Shown piece by piece: positions 35,979 through 48,032 of a stretch of 64,000 nucleotides of DNA (the first letter of the stretch is position 1; each line of letters opens with the position of its first letter). The notes under the pieces were generated by a model that was given only the letters and a program-made list of their open reading frames with translations, had not been told where the DNA came from and searched no databases. Both the position numbers and the translations under genes were made by a program. The stretch lies in the NCBI GenBank assembly GCA_036924285.1, contig JAYKYS010000001.1, positions 5,058,501 through 5,122,500 on the forward strand. Direction: 5' to 3'. This DNA comes from Asterella californica. Its lineage: Eukaryota; Streptophyta; Marchantiopsida; Marchantiales; Aytoniaceae.

Positions 35979-37201
35979 GAGCATCGAAGCTCTGCTGGCT
36001 CTCAAGTGCCGCGCATGAGTTAATGAATCGACTTACAAAGCTTGGAAGCGGTAAGTATTCGTACATTTCCACATCCGCGTCTGAAGCGACTCACGACTTA
36101 CCACAGATGATGAGCAGCAGTTGCTTCTGGCAAAAAATTCGATGCGACCTTTATGGGACAGAGCTTGTTACAACTTTCAGTTTGAACCGCCTGTGCCGGA
36201 CGAGTGCTTCTGGGCTAGGACAATGTGGAAAACCCGTTTAAAGCACGACCTTGCTTTGATTATGGCCTGGGTTACAGTTTCGCAAGGTTCACTGCCCCGC
36301 AAATGGCGATCGTCGTTGCTCTTTTGTAACACGGGCACCTTGCCTATGGGAGCCTGACTGGATCATAATATGATTCTAGGGTTTTCTGGCCAACGCTCAA
36401 AGCTCTTGAAAAGATGAGCCGGTGGACTCTCCAGAGGAAAATATCAGATGAGCAAAATTCTTGCCAGCCCTGCGGACATGCCAGAATGTTCTGGAAATGT
36501 TGCTGCTACGACTAACGTTATCGCAAGCGCTGATTGCAGTATTGATTGACTCCCTGCTAAATATTACAGTCCATTACTGCATTTAAGTACTCATCCCTCA
36601 TTAATCTCACGTGAAGCGCGTAAGCCCTATGACAGCACGTGTGACATTCAACGCGGTACTTCCGGCTCGTGGATAGAAGGGCAAGGGCAAGGGCAAGGTA
36701 GTACGCTGAGACCAGACTCACCAGAGAGTCTCTTGGTTCTGCCCAAAGGCCAAGAGAACTCCTGCCGAGTCCTGCGTCTTGTACGTTTAGATGAAGCACG
36801 AGCTGCGATCAAGATCGGTGAACAAGCTTTGCGTTGAGACACTCCAGAGCCAAGCCATTAGTTTAGGGCTAGCACTCTGTGCACGAAAGAACTATGCCCG
36901 AAATTTCCTCAGACACTATCAAGTATGATTTACTTCGTCCGAGAGCAGGTGACGTCGATATATCCAGCTGACATGCAGGAAAGCTTGTCGCACTGGTCTG
37001 TGAAATGGTAATGGAGTCCCACGGTCTCCCACCTCATGCTCTCAACACGTATCTGCTAAAGTCACTGCACTTCATCTGATTGCTGTAAGATTCATTAGCT
37101 GACTCACTCACGTCAGGAAGCTCTGCGCGCCTTCTGCGAATGGAAGTAGACCGTCAAATTCAAATTTCTTGACATGTGCATCGTCTGCAAAGGAAAGCTA
37201 G
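35979..37201 (+). CDS. multi-exon gene of unknown function (partial model)
   Basis: Exons that join in phase: about 35979-36050 (ends AGCG|GTAAGT), 36107-36270, 36791-36922, 36979-37007, 37117-37201 (stop TAG). The product includes SSAAHELMNRLTKLGSDDEQ, MRPLWDRACYNFQFEPPVPD, FWARTMWKTRLKHDLALIMA, VNKLCVETLQSQAISLGLAL and ARKNYARNFLRHYQESLSHW. It is rich in Trp, Arg and predicted helix, with no signal peptide or membrane segment. I do not recognise the family. Good splice sites, consistent phases and lack of stops over about 150 codons make a real gene likely. The 5' end is missing from the model, and the donor at 36270 (TGG|GTTACA) is weak; GTTCAC at 36287 is the alternative. Confidence 0.5.
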
Positions 37202-38578
37202 AAGCTGAGGCACAACAGGATATGCTCGACTTGCTCCTAAAGTTTGCTTCTTCTTCACCCGTGACTTAGGTGATAGTTGTCCGGCCGTTGCACCACTGGA
37301 TCGAACATGCATCGAGAGGTCAGAGTCTGTCGGTGTTTTGGGGCACTCGTACGCATTCCTTATCTTCATCTGCGGCGAGCATGAGAGGTTAAACTTAAAC
37401 TTCCTTCTCGGATCTAGAGTCTTGTTTATTCACAGTGTGAGCCCAGTGAGGACAGCGCTGGCACCAAGGTTTACTTGAGCCAAGCAACGCAGCAGGACGC
37501 CTGCAACCCCGCTCGTTGACACACCCACAGAGAGAGACAGAGAGAGAGAGAAGAGATGAGCACCCCGTCCGTTACAAGCATGGTTGACAAAGCGAATCGA
37601 ACAAAGCAGCTACTCTAGAACCAAATGTCAAACTGTGGCGAAGATTTCTTGAGATGATGTTTGACTTGTTTCGTTTCAGTAGTTGACAGTGCTCGAAATT
37701 GCTCCGCACCGGCTTGGGGCGTGGAAAGAGTGTCCCTGAATAATACGACGTGGAGGCAAAGATGATGTCTTCAGAGTAAGTTCAGCACTCGTTACAACCC
37801 GCTGAGAATCGTAGCGAATCTTCTTGCCCTGTTCAAGAACTCAGGCTGTAAACCAGGCCTGCATCGGGAATCGGGATCCTCGTGATCTGCATACCGGTAC
37901 TAACCCCGTCAGTTCACGTGAATGGCTCGGACCACTTATCACACCTCACCTCCCACGCAAGCAGCCTCTGACTCCCATCGGCTGTCGGAGGGACGATTTT
38001 CTCATTCGCTGCCTTTCTAGCGCCGTGTTCTGTTAGGTCTTGGCGCATGTATTGCACGAGTTGAGTCGTGTGAGTTGGGCGTCACAATGTATCTGGTTGC
38101 TTTCTGATCTGTTGATGTTCCGTTATCCACAAGAACTATTCATGAAAGTAGCCCACTATTCTGGATGTGTGGGGCCAGCGCTGGGTCCTCGTTTTCTCAC
38201 TCCCTTCGCTGGTCTTGCCGTGTCTGCTTTCAGGCGCGATACAAAGTGCCAGGTGACTTATCATGGTCTCTTATTGAGCGAAGAGCGGACCACTTTACGG
38301 TAACCAAATCGAGGTTGTAGAAGTTACATTGGCGGTAAATGGCTGGCAAAATCAAGAATCGGTCTTCGACTCGGGTTCGAGTGCAGCAAGTCGTTCCTGT
38401 CACCTTGGAGTCGAATCAGGGCCGACCTAGAATAGAACAACATCATCTGCGTCTACATCAGAAAGCGGGAGCAGGAGCAGTAGCAGTATTGTGCAGATGA
38501 AACAGCCTGCGAAAGATTTGTTTCGTCAAGTAGAGTACATCATTACCGCCACTGGAAGGAGTGGATCATGAACGAGTC
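37202..38578. other. intergenic, upstream of the F-box/kelch gene
   Basis: A GA-rich microsatellite lies at about 37530-37555. Open frames on both strands have no recognisable motif. The last several hundred bases should hold the F-box gene promoter and leader. Confidence 0.45.
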
Positions 38579-39766
38579 ATGGAGAAGTTTGAATGCTTGG
38601 AGAGGCAGCAAGGTGAAGGGCGACTCCTCTCTGGAGTCCCGGACGAGATAACTCTCGATCATATTCTGACGAAGCTTCCATGGACGACACTCTACGTCCT
38701 ATCGTCGTTGAACCGCGTGTGGCGTGATTCTGTTCTGAGCCGGAGCGTGTACAACGCCCGAGTTCGCACAAACACTTCTCAGACGCTCGTTGCAATATTC
38801 CATGAACCGCCAGCTTCTGTTATCATGACTGGACGAAAGACCGCAGTCTCTGTTTATGATCCATCGACTGATAGGTGGCATCTTCTACCTCCTATTCCGG
38901 GTGTTCGCAGCGGGATACCGAGCAGCTGCGGTTGCGTTTGCCTGGACGGGATGCTCTACATTTTAGGTGGGTATGATGAAAATAAGGACGGTGAGAATTG
39001 GATTGCTAGAAACCAAGTGCATTATTTTGATCTCGGAGCCGCCCAGCGCAACTGGAAGCAGTGTGGTAGTATGTACGGAAAGAGGATCAACTTCTCGTGT
39101 GCTGTCAAAGATAGCAAGATCTATGTATTCGGAGGCCAAGTCAGCTTCCGGGGTGCGTTTTCAGAGAAATCAGAGGTTTATGACCCCAAGCAGAATTCGT
39201 GGCAGTTTATTGCCCCCGTTCTGCATCACTGCTTGGGTAGGAAAGCTATAGTGGCAGAAGGGGATATCTATGTGCATGGGGGAAGTTCCCATAATCAGCT
39301 GGACGCTGATTTTGCCGAAGTTTACGACTGTCGAAAGGACCAGTGGAGAGAGCTGAAGAACTTCACACACCCAGAACAGAGCATTAGATCAGACAGACTG
39401 GTATTGATTGACGGCAAACTCCATGAGATCTATGGGAATTACCTGCTTGTACACGACGCAACAACAAATTCTTGGACGGCAACTCAGTACATTTCCTGGG
39501 ACGTCCTGCAGCGTTTCCAGGCAAATCACTTCCGTGCAGACGAGGCTGTAGCCATCAACGGCGAGCTTCTGTCTCTCGGATGTTGGAAAAAGTTCAGAAT
39601 TCGCAGGACTGAGTACGGGATGCAGCAGATGATTCTTGGCATGGGACAGATTCTTCTCAGGAGCAAGGGGCTTGGTCGCAAAGATCGTCAACTGGACTGG
39701 GAGATCGTCAATTGCCCTTATTCCTTCTGGATAATGTCTTATTGCTTATGTCTGGTTAGGGTTTGA
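38579..39766 (+). CDS. F-box/kelch-repeat protein
   Basis: Single-exon ORF of 395 aa from the ATG at 38579 (the frame is open a few codons further upstream, without an ATG). Residues about 15-55 form an F-box: VPDEITLDHILTKLPWTTLY, LSSLNRVWRDSVLS. At least three kelch repeats follow, each with a variable strand, a W, and a GG doublet: DRWHLLPPIPG...LYILGG, NWKQCGSMYGKR...IYVFGG, NSWQFIAPVLHH...IYVHGG, and a fourth partial, DQWRELKNF. F-box/kelch proteins recruit targets to SCF ubiquitin ligases through Skp1. The substrate cannot be read from the sequence. The C-terminal 60 residues lack kelch motifs. Confidence 0.88.
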   Translation: MEKFECLERQQGEGRLLSGVPDEITLDHILTKLPWTTLYVLSSLNRVWRDSVLSRSVYNARVRTNTSQTLVAIFHEPPASVIMTGRKTAVSVYDPSTDRWHLLPPIPGVRSGIPSSCGCVCLDGMLYILGGYDENKDGENWIARNQVHYFDLGAAQRNWKQCGSMYGKRINFSCAVKDSKIYVFGGQVSFRGAFSEKSEVYDPKQNSWQFIAPVLHHCLGRKAIVAEGDIYVHGGSSHNQLDADFAEVYDCRKDQWRELKNFTHPEQSIRSDRLVLIDGKLHEIYGNYLLVHDATTNSWTATQYISWDVLQRFQANHFRADEAVAINGELLSLGCWKKFRIRRTEYGMQQMILGMGQILLRSKGLGRKDRQLDWEIVNCPYSFWIMSYCLCLVRV

Positions 39767-41423
39767 AAATTTTGAGTCTTAGCATCAAGGGCGTGATTGT
39801 GGACCAAGTAGTCGATGTAATTGTCCGATCTGGTCTGTCTCTTCGAAGTGTCCCGTACCGAGTTCTGCGATCCAGAAGAGCTGGGTTGGGTCGAAAGTTG
39901 CTCCCCTGCTCATTTAACTTGATGGGTGTTCTACATTCATCCTGTTGTAAACACGACTTCGTTTGGCCGGGGGTCAAGAGAACCGCATACTCACCTACAT
40001 GTGCAGCAGTCTAGCGCCCACAGCTTACTGCTCACAACATGTTGAACAGTTCTATCATGCGTCAGGATTATCATCTAACACCCGTACCTGTTCAAGAACC
40101 AGACGAATTTTAGATATGTAGGCCGGAAAAGTAAGTCATATATTACGTGAAAGCGGTTCAGGCAGGCGCGGTGAGATAGTGCACCTTAGTGGAATTCTCG
40201 AACGAGTTTGTTGTTGCAGTGACGATGAGGTATGCTCCCTGATACACTGCATTCCTGAGAATTCGTCGCGATATGCCCTCCGAAACCCGTTACAGTTTCT
40301 CGTTGCTTATTTTGGGTTCCGGATTATATTCCCTACGGCGTAGGACATTCGTTCCTTGTTGCAGGTCGCCGACTGGGTGCTGCATCTCGCGTCTCCGAGT
40401 AGTGAAAAGTTTGCCTGAACTTGATACTTCATGGTCAGGATGGTAGCAGAAGATAATGCTCGGAGGTTGACTCCCCGAGCCGTTTCTTGGACGAAAGCGG
40501 CACATATGGAAGATGATTGTCTTCTGTTCCTTGTCATACCCCTTCGATTTTAGATTGTTGTCCGAGTCTAGAATAACTTCCAAAGTTTTAAGTGCCCTTT
40601 GGAACGCCCGTGCTGCATGCGAGATCTACCATGGCCTGTCTGCGTTTCGAATGTGGAAACCTTGAACTCAAACTACACCATTTTTCAGCTTAGAAATTAA
40701 AGTCACAAAACACGGGAATTCTTATTCTGAGGCCAGTAATTTACCATTTCCAGTTCGCGCGTAGTTCCGTTAGTAGGACACAGATGATCACTTCACGGTA
40801 TCCATCGCAGAAGTGAACAGTCAACAAGTATTCTTTTCGGTTCCCAAACATACTCACATGATAGAAAACCGACCACCTCCTCCCTTAGTCATTCCTTCTG
40901 CTTTTGTGTTTCGGTGCTGCCACCGATGTGACAAATGTAAGAAGGCGTCCTCTGCAGAGTTATTGATCTATAACCTAGGTATACTATGTAGCCAAGAGAG
41001 AATTCCTCTTCTCCAATGAAGGGCATTTTTGCTAGCAATTATTGCCATCACTCAAAAGTATTGTTATACCTGAGGGTGGAAATGAATGGCCTACGGTTGG
41101 CACAAGACGTTTCTGATTCTCTGAAGTACTCTCGGCACCTAAAAATGCACAGAAGTCGGATCTGCCTCAAAGTTGTGAAGCCGTTTCAACCGAGACACTG
41201 GAGTGGCGTACTGCCTGACGAGATACTAGCATCGAACGAGTCGAAACATTCAGAGTGTGCCGACGAATAGCGTTGTATGATAAACGTTGGAGTCATTGAT
41301 CTATTGAACGAACTTCTCGTCTGCTAGGTTCCATTTAGTCGGTAGATGATGGTGCGATGTTTGCCTGTTGCTTGTTGCTTGCATGTGGTCGATAGAGTAG
41401 ACCTTAGGATCAGTTCTGACGGG

Positions 41424-41454
<31 letters not shown>

Positions 41455-42544
41455 GGCGAGAGAAATTTATTCATAAGAACTGTATGCCGTGGACTTTCGA
41501 CCATGAACCCCGCGCTCTGGCTGGACGGTGCCAGATGGATACAAAGATGGGCTGAGAGAGTGAGAGAGTGGTGGTGTGTGGTTTGATGCGAACAAGATGA
41601 AGGGCAGATGACTAGAATATCTGCTCCCGGCTCCCTTAGGCTGTCTGCTGCCTCCTGTGCGCCCCGGCGAGACCCGAAAGACCAAACGAAAATTAGGTAC
41701 CCGATATTCCAGAGTCAAACCTGTGCGCCAGAAGTCCTCACGGCTATAGACTACGTGCAAAAAACAGGCCTCAGGAATTGTATAAAATTCTGCAAATTCA
41801 GATAGTATGGAGATTACATTTCAAGCTATCTTTGACAGTCCAACAGGTACTTTGACCCATGCATGACGTTGAGCATATCAGATGAGTAACTGAGAATCAA
41901 AAGTTGAAGAATCCAAAATGAAGATTTGATATATGATTTCTAAATAAAATATGATGGCAAAATCATGACGGGTGCTCACCTGGTTCAGAAGCTGGAGGTG
42001 ACGCACATTGACCAGAGCAGCCAAATTCTCCCCCCATCCTCTATCCTCGTGAACTCGACTGTTAGACTCCCGACATTCTCTACCTAGATTAGACGCAACA
42101 CACCTCCTACACTACAGTCGCTAGACTGCCGTTATTTGCCTTCTACAAACTCATCTTTATAAACTTACCATAAAACTGCAGCACCTCGAACAGTATTACA
42201 GTCCATTCACATGTTTTCGTATGGAATCTTTCTTGCCACTACATCAGTACTGTACTCCTCTTCTTCTTCCAAGGAAAAGGTTAAGCTGTGATACTCCTGT
42301 CTTGCAGGTTGTTTGGTTTGTTGCTTGTTCCAACAGCGCAAAGTTCATGCTGCCTGAAATAATGCGACAGACTGCAGAATTGCAAGTGATTGTGATGTGC
42401 TGTGATGACAAGCAGCGAACGATTGGACACTTCTACATTGTCGTGAGTCTAGTTGCTCCGCTTGCTTTCTCTTCCCGGCCTTTGACTGTGGCCGGAGATT
42501 TGCCGGACCGTTTATAGTCTCTGATCTGCAAGAGACTTCAAGCA
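39767..42544. other. intergenic, no gene found
   Basis: No gene supported over 2.8 kb. Features: a (GT)n(GA)n microsatellite at about 41423-41460 and several open frames on both strands without motif or splice context (for example 40290-40583 minus, 97 codons). Confidence 0.4.
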
Positions 42545-43323
42545 TTAGCAGCCTCTTGACATTCCGTGGCAGTAACTTTCGGAATGGACCATCCTTCCAT
42601 CCATCCGCAACCCACGGGTGCTTGCATGCAACTGTTGACAGACAAATTCTGTAACCTTGCTGCAAACTAACTGACTGACGGGGACGTCTTTATTACGCAC
42701 CAGCTTAGCATAGTACTTCTGCGCATGCGTTCGCACTTGAGTGGAACTGCGCGTTCCTACGAACTTCGCTATTGCCGCAAAGTCTGTACCGAAGCTGTGT
42801 CACCAATGCATACGTCTCTTACAACGTCATTCACATCTAATATTGCATTGCACTCGAGGGAAAAGGATTTCTAGTAAGGACATAAGATATAATGCAGTTT
42901 GGCTTTACTAAACTCTTCACATGCTTGTCACAGACAACGATAATAACGCTTCCAAAATCGTTCAAATACTGGAGCTGCTACTGTGAAGTGATACTCACGT
43001 CTTCAAGGCTTTCTTGAACCGTTGCCGTTCCTCGTTGGTCCAATATCTGCTTTCGGATACCTGCCGTTGGAGGATGCATCAAGAATCTAACAGCGCAGTT
43101 GCAGAAAAGAAAACTGAGGCTGTCCACCACTACTCATCTTGGAACGTCACTAGGAAGGAAAATATCTAAGAACGAGATGAGGTAAAGATAGACGGCCGAC
43201 CGAGACAGAATGCAGAACACTGCTTCCCTGGAGTTTCAACGTGAAACGATTTACCTTGCTTTCAGGCGAAGAAGTCTCCCGATGTTCCTGCGCTCTTAAT
43301 ACTAGAATCTGTGAATGCGACAT
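42545..43323 (-). CDS. single-repeat MYB protein, SHAQKY class
   Basis: Three exons on the minus strand: 43323-43255, 43060-42999 and 42794 to about 42545. Junctions are GT/AG and in phase (ESK|VSE; LKT|FGT). The product contains one MYB repeat: SRYWTNEERQRFKKALKTFG, then DFAAIAKFVGTRSSTQVRTH and AQKYYAKLVR. The third helix carries RTHAQKYY, the SHAQKYF-type signature, so this is a MYB-related DNA-binding protein and not an R2R3 MYB. It is closer to the version with EER and GTRS-TQVRTHAQKYY known from early plants and protists than to CCA1/RVE. The last exon is drawn to its stop; an AAG|GTTACA donor at 42655 could lead to further exons that I could not find. The start ATG at 43323 is the likely one, but an upstream exon is possible. 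Confidence 0.72.
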
Positions 43324-43847
43324 TGTACCGACCACCTGCTTTCAGGAGTCCTGTCTGTCTGTCTGCAATGAAAATAAGATGCATGGAGCGATACACCTAC
43401 CCGTGTACATACAAATTCCGACATGCTGACTAACCTCCCCTAGACAATCAACTTGGATATTCTTCCTATGCTGGAATGTCATGCACTCAAACGAAATTTG
43501 GATGTTGAGATCCTCATGTGTCTCTAGGGCATGTCATACTCAGTTGTTATACTATCAGGCGATCATTCGCTTCTGCTTCCAAAGACAGGCTAAAGTGGTG
43601 ACCAGGCCCTTACAGTTTTAATACTTATCACGCGCTGAGTCGCACGGATGTTACGTTTAGAAGTTGCGAGGAAGCTGCGAGAAAAATTACGGAAACGACG
43701 TGAAACTGCTTCACAGTATTCCGACCTGGTCGGAACTGGATTCACTACTGCTCTGTTTCTGTTTTGTGATTCAGTGATCGAAGTATCTGCACCCCTAGAT
43801 CCTTTCTTGGATTACACATGGCTGTAATGAGCGATTGAAGCGATAAG

Positions 43848-44015
43848 TTAAAGCTCTTTCTCAATGACCTTTTGTTTGGCTTGTTCAAGCTCCTTCTCCA
43901 GATGTTCAAGTTGTTGCAACCCCAACGAATCTATCTGCACATAATGTTGCTCTGGCGCAGTTTTCACGCAAGACCTGGCGGACGATGCCATCTGCAATGC
44001 TTCACTTTTATCCAT
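43848..44015 (-). CDS. short ORF, 55 aa, helical
   Basis: ATG at 44015 to TAA at 43848. The C-terminal half, QIDSLGLQQLEHLEKELEQ, looks like the first helix of prefoldin alpha-type subunits (prefoldin 5 begins similarly), but the beta-hairpin and second helix are absent, and I found no downstream exon on the same strand. It may be a pseudogene fragment or an unspliced first exon. Confidence 0.25.
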   Translation of the reverse strand: MDKSEALQMASSARSCVKTAPEQHYVQIDSLGLQQLEHLEKELEQAKQKVIEKEL

Positions 44016-46954
44016 GAGCGCGTGATATCCTGTGACTGCTCTCCAACAATTTCAAAGTGGCGATGATGGTTCACGGCGATGGGGCAAGACTACAGAAAGT
44101 TGATGACGAGATGCAGTATGTCCAAGGTGGAGGAACCGAGTGGGAGCGCCTGTAGATACGTTTAGTAGAAATTCATGAGAAGAGGAGCTGAAGGATCAGC
44201 GCAAATGTAAGCACCAAGTACAAGTCAGCTACAACCCTACGCTGCTCACTCCTCCTCCCACTGCGAGCAGTCCACCACTCAACACTTTGATGGTTCGTAC
44301 AAATTTACATAAGCTAGCTGGCTTCTGTGGCCATATGTAATTCCAGGTGATTGCTTGTGTGATTCATCCGGCATCAGAATCGAGCAACTCTTCTGGGACT
44401 TCCTACCACCAAGAGGATCTTGACCTCAGCCTCGTCGACGCACACAGATTTTAGTACTCGACAACCACAAGCTTTTCAATCCGTCCTCATAATTATCCCT
44501 CTTCTTGGTACGGTGCTGTGCTGTGCTTTGCTATACTGCCTTGCCTCTCTTCTCTTCCTTCCCTTCTCATGCCTGTCTGCGAATCATATCCTCCGCGTAC
44601 CTGGCGTTCTCTTCCCCTGACTCTGCCCAGCCGTTGTCGTTCGTGCCGAGTTGTTCATCCTAGAACGCTCGTGCCAACCGTGTGCTTCTTGTCCTGATTG
44701 ATCTATTTTGGAAAGGGCTGCATAATCTAAATCTGAGTAGAAAGTGCAAGAACAAGGATATCGAGGAGTCCACAGCGCAGGGTTTAGCAATTCGCCCGCA
44801 CGACCACTTGACCATCCGGATGTAGTAATTGGAAAGATTGACGAGTATGGGAACGAGATGTGCGCGGGCTTAAGGGGTGTACTGCCACGCAAGCTTCAAC
44901 TGCTTGTATGCCAGTCTAGTGCCACCTAGGCGCCTTAGGCTGCTAGGCAGTTACCAGACACCCCGTAGTGGATTTTGAATAGTGAGTTCTATGAAGTAAA
45001 TAAAAGATCGTCTTTTACTTCATACCTTTTGTCTCTGCTTGGCCGCGTCGCACACAGCAACGAATCAAATTCCATGTTTCCGCCCTGGAGGTTTTGGCCT
45101 CTTCTGCTGCGGTAGTGTCAGCAGAAAAGATTTCGGACGTCAGCTTGGTAAAACTAGTGTTAATGCTAGCCAGACTACCCCAATGACAAGCAATTCGCGC
45201 AAGTTAGAAATGAACTTTATTTTAACTGTCCACCTACAGATAAGAAAAGATGTATTTCATTCACAACATTTTTAATAATGAGGTTTTATTCTAAACAATC
45301 ACATAAATTTCGAAATTCTCCTCTCACGATCGACCAAGCTTCATGTGATGGTTTTGGATAAATTTTAAACCAGTGATTAGTTCGTGTACATTTTACATCT
45401 ATGATGTATAAAACTTGATATATTAATAAAAAACTAAATATATTTGATCAAATGTATATATTAACATTATTTATAAAATTTTTATGAAGATATATTTAAC
45501 ATAATATTTTTGACTTTTAGTGAAGTTTAATTTTGAAGATTTTACATTTATATATCAATTGGATTTTCTTGAACATTATCATCATGTAAATCAATTAAAA
45601 AATTAGTTTTTTTAATATTATAACAACGAATAGATTCAAAGTTAAGAAATAAAGAATATCTTAAGAATATCTTTTGAACATCTTATAACAATTTCATGTC
45701 GAGAGATTTACAAATAAATTCATAAAAGTTTTAAAAATATGAACTATATTCGATTTGTGAAGAAATATTAATCAATCAACAATACAACAATAAATGTAAA
45801 TATGAAAAAAGTAATTTTATCATGATAGCATCTTGAATCTTTATTATATGTTAATTTTAACTAATTTGAATCGAATACAAATAATTTATATATTTTTTAA
45901 AATTAATAATTTCATTATTTTTTATCAAAATAATCATAACATATAGATACAATATGTTTTTGATGGTTACAATATCATACATAAATATTTCATATTTTCT
46001 AAGTATAAAATGATTCTTAAATTTTGAACTGAAATTTCAAAAAATGAGACATTAAGAAAATCATTCGAGAAATAAAAAAATTAAAAATATGTTTTCATCT
46101 TTTTAATAAAATCAATGTCAATCACAACAAATTATTTACATAAACGAAGTAAAAATAAAATAAAATTATAAAAATTATATTTTATAAAAATTGATAATTA
46201 CATGATATTATCATTATTGATTATGTCATTTATATTCATGATCACCATTTGGATTCAGATGATTTGGTCATTCAAGTTGACAAGCGTCACCTATCATATG
46301 ATATTCGGTCATGATTAATTTTGTAAATACATTGAACGAGAAAATGCTCTTCAAGATCAATCCAAATTGAAAGTCATGTTGAAGTCAAACTCCTCAACTA
46401 CGAAAACGTATTAATCAAAAACATTTTGCATGTCCTCGCATGACAAAAAAATCTATTTTCAACTCGAATGTTTGATTTCAATGATGAATGGTGTATAATC
46501 AATAACGATGCTTGCTGCTGAATAAAGAATTTCAATTATCTCACTCTTACTAAGCAACGATCTTGCAAGCACCCTGAACTTATTATGTTTGTTTGTTATT
46601 CTTGCGTATATTAAATGTCTCTCGCAAGCACACCATGCGTAATTGTAGACAGAGCAACTTTGAATTAATCCTCAATTTTTATTTCTAACAATGCACCTTG
46701 AAATCTCTTCTCGAAAAAAACAAAGAGGTATCGGAGATGATCATGTTGTTTTTATTGTTTTAATAAATTTTTTCATATAACTTGTTTAACAACATATTAG
46801 GTGTCACGTCCACGATTATCTAGAATGTCAAATCGATTGCTTGCTCCTCTTTAACCTTCTTATCTAAATGCAAGATTTGCAACTATATCACAGTAATATT
46901 ATTAATCAAAATACTGGATATTTATAGCATTGTATTCTTCAAATAGTTTCTTTA
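44016..46954. other. intergenic, becoming very AT-rich after 45.2 kb
   Basis: 44.0-45.2 kb is of mixed composition with short open frames only. A hairpin of 11-bp arms lies near 44990-45030 (TATGAAGTAAA / TTTACTTCATA). From about 45.25 kb the sequence is extremely AT-rich with no coding signal. Confidence 0.5.
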
Positions 46955-47356
46955 GTGAATGAGATGCTTCTTTGTGTAGACAATTTTCTTCAAAATACAA
47001 TCATTTCGACAAATCATTTCATTGATTGTCACAAGTACTTTCTTTATCTTCTCCTAAGCATCTACAGGAGATACGATTCTTCGCTTGACATCTTGGATCG
47101 TTTTTCAAGTTTGTTCTGTCATCAAAAAATTAACGAACTAGAGACGCTTAACATGTTATGCACGATAATGAAACGTGCAAGTTTAATGATTCGTGTATAT
47201 TCGCTTGAATGGTTCTTGTTGTCAAATTTTAGATATAAGATAGAAGGTCGTGTTCGTGGAGATATTCTTTTTTACGTGATATTTCGTAAGTGTTTTTTAA
47301 TATTTTACAAGAAGAATGAGGAGTTACGACAGTTGTATTTATGGATGAAAGATTGA
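46955..47356 (+). other. 133-codon ORF of unknown origin in AT-rich DNA
   Basis: An unbroken frame reads NEMLLCVDNFLQNTIISTNH...FVYSLEWFLLSNFRYK-like sequence with many Phe, Leu, Ile, Arg and Cys residues. In AT-rich DNA 133 codons without a stop is unusual but not decisive, and codon use (F, I, N-rich) may be only a composition effect. I do not recognise it and do not claim that it is expressed. Confidence 0.2.
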
Positions 47357-48032
47357 TCAAAGTTCTAGATCTTTCATTTTCAAATTCGTTCTATATCAAG
47401 TTTCACTACATCCAATCTTGATCACTTTCGATAATGATTCATTTTCTACTTTGATGTGGAGTTCATGAGGAAGATGATGGACTTACTTAATCTAACGATC
47501 TTGTCAACCGTCGCATACGAAAAGAATTGAGAACTGTCTATGTATACTTACTTTGACGGTGTCAAGTGACATGTTTTTTTTTATATGAAAATACATTGAT
47601 ATCTAATTGTGGAGAATACGTGTATCATTTTGCGATTCAGAACTAGCGACCATCCAAATCTTTTTCTGAACCCTAAATACACTCTGAACTTATCCCGTTA
47701 TGATATTTTCACGTTCTTTCATCAAACTCTCTTATTCAACTAGAGATAGAACCAAGATAAAGAACACGGACAATTTGTTTCTGCCATCATCGCAAGTATT
47801 TTTGGATCTACTAGTCATCACTCCAACCTCAACCATAAGAAAAATATTAGCACTCTTAATGGATAAGAAAATTGAGCACAACATTCATACACAAATCCAA
47901 TCCAAGCTTACTTAGCATATTGTAAACTCTCAACGGTCATATCGATCAACTACCTCTAATCTTTCAACATCCATGATAGTCATCGATCAGTCTATAACAT
48001 GTCGGACTTGTCTCTCACTCAAAGGTCATGTC

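Noticed and set aside
41016..41270. F-box-like string LPDEIL in an 84-codon ORF
   Set aside because: Only six residues match, and the rest of the F-box helix pattern is absent.
43848..44015. Prefoldin 5 gene
   Set aside because: Only the first helix resembles prefoldin; the rest of the fold is missing. Kept as an uncertain short ORF.
45250..48000. Integrated AT-rich virus or organelle DNA
   Set aside because: No organelle or viral hallmark protein or RNA gene could be read there.
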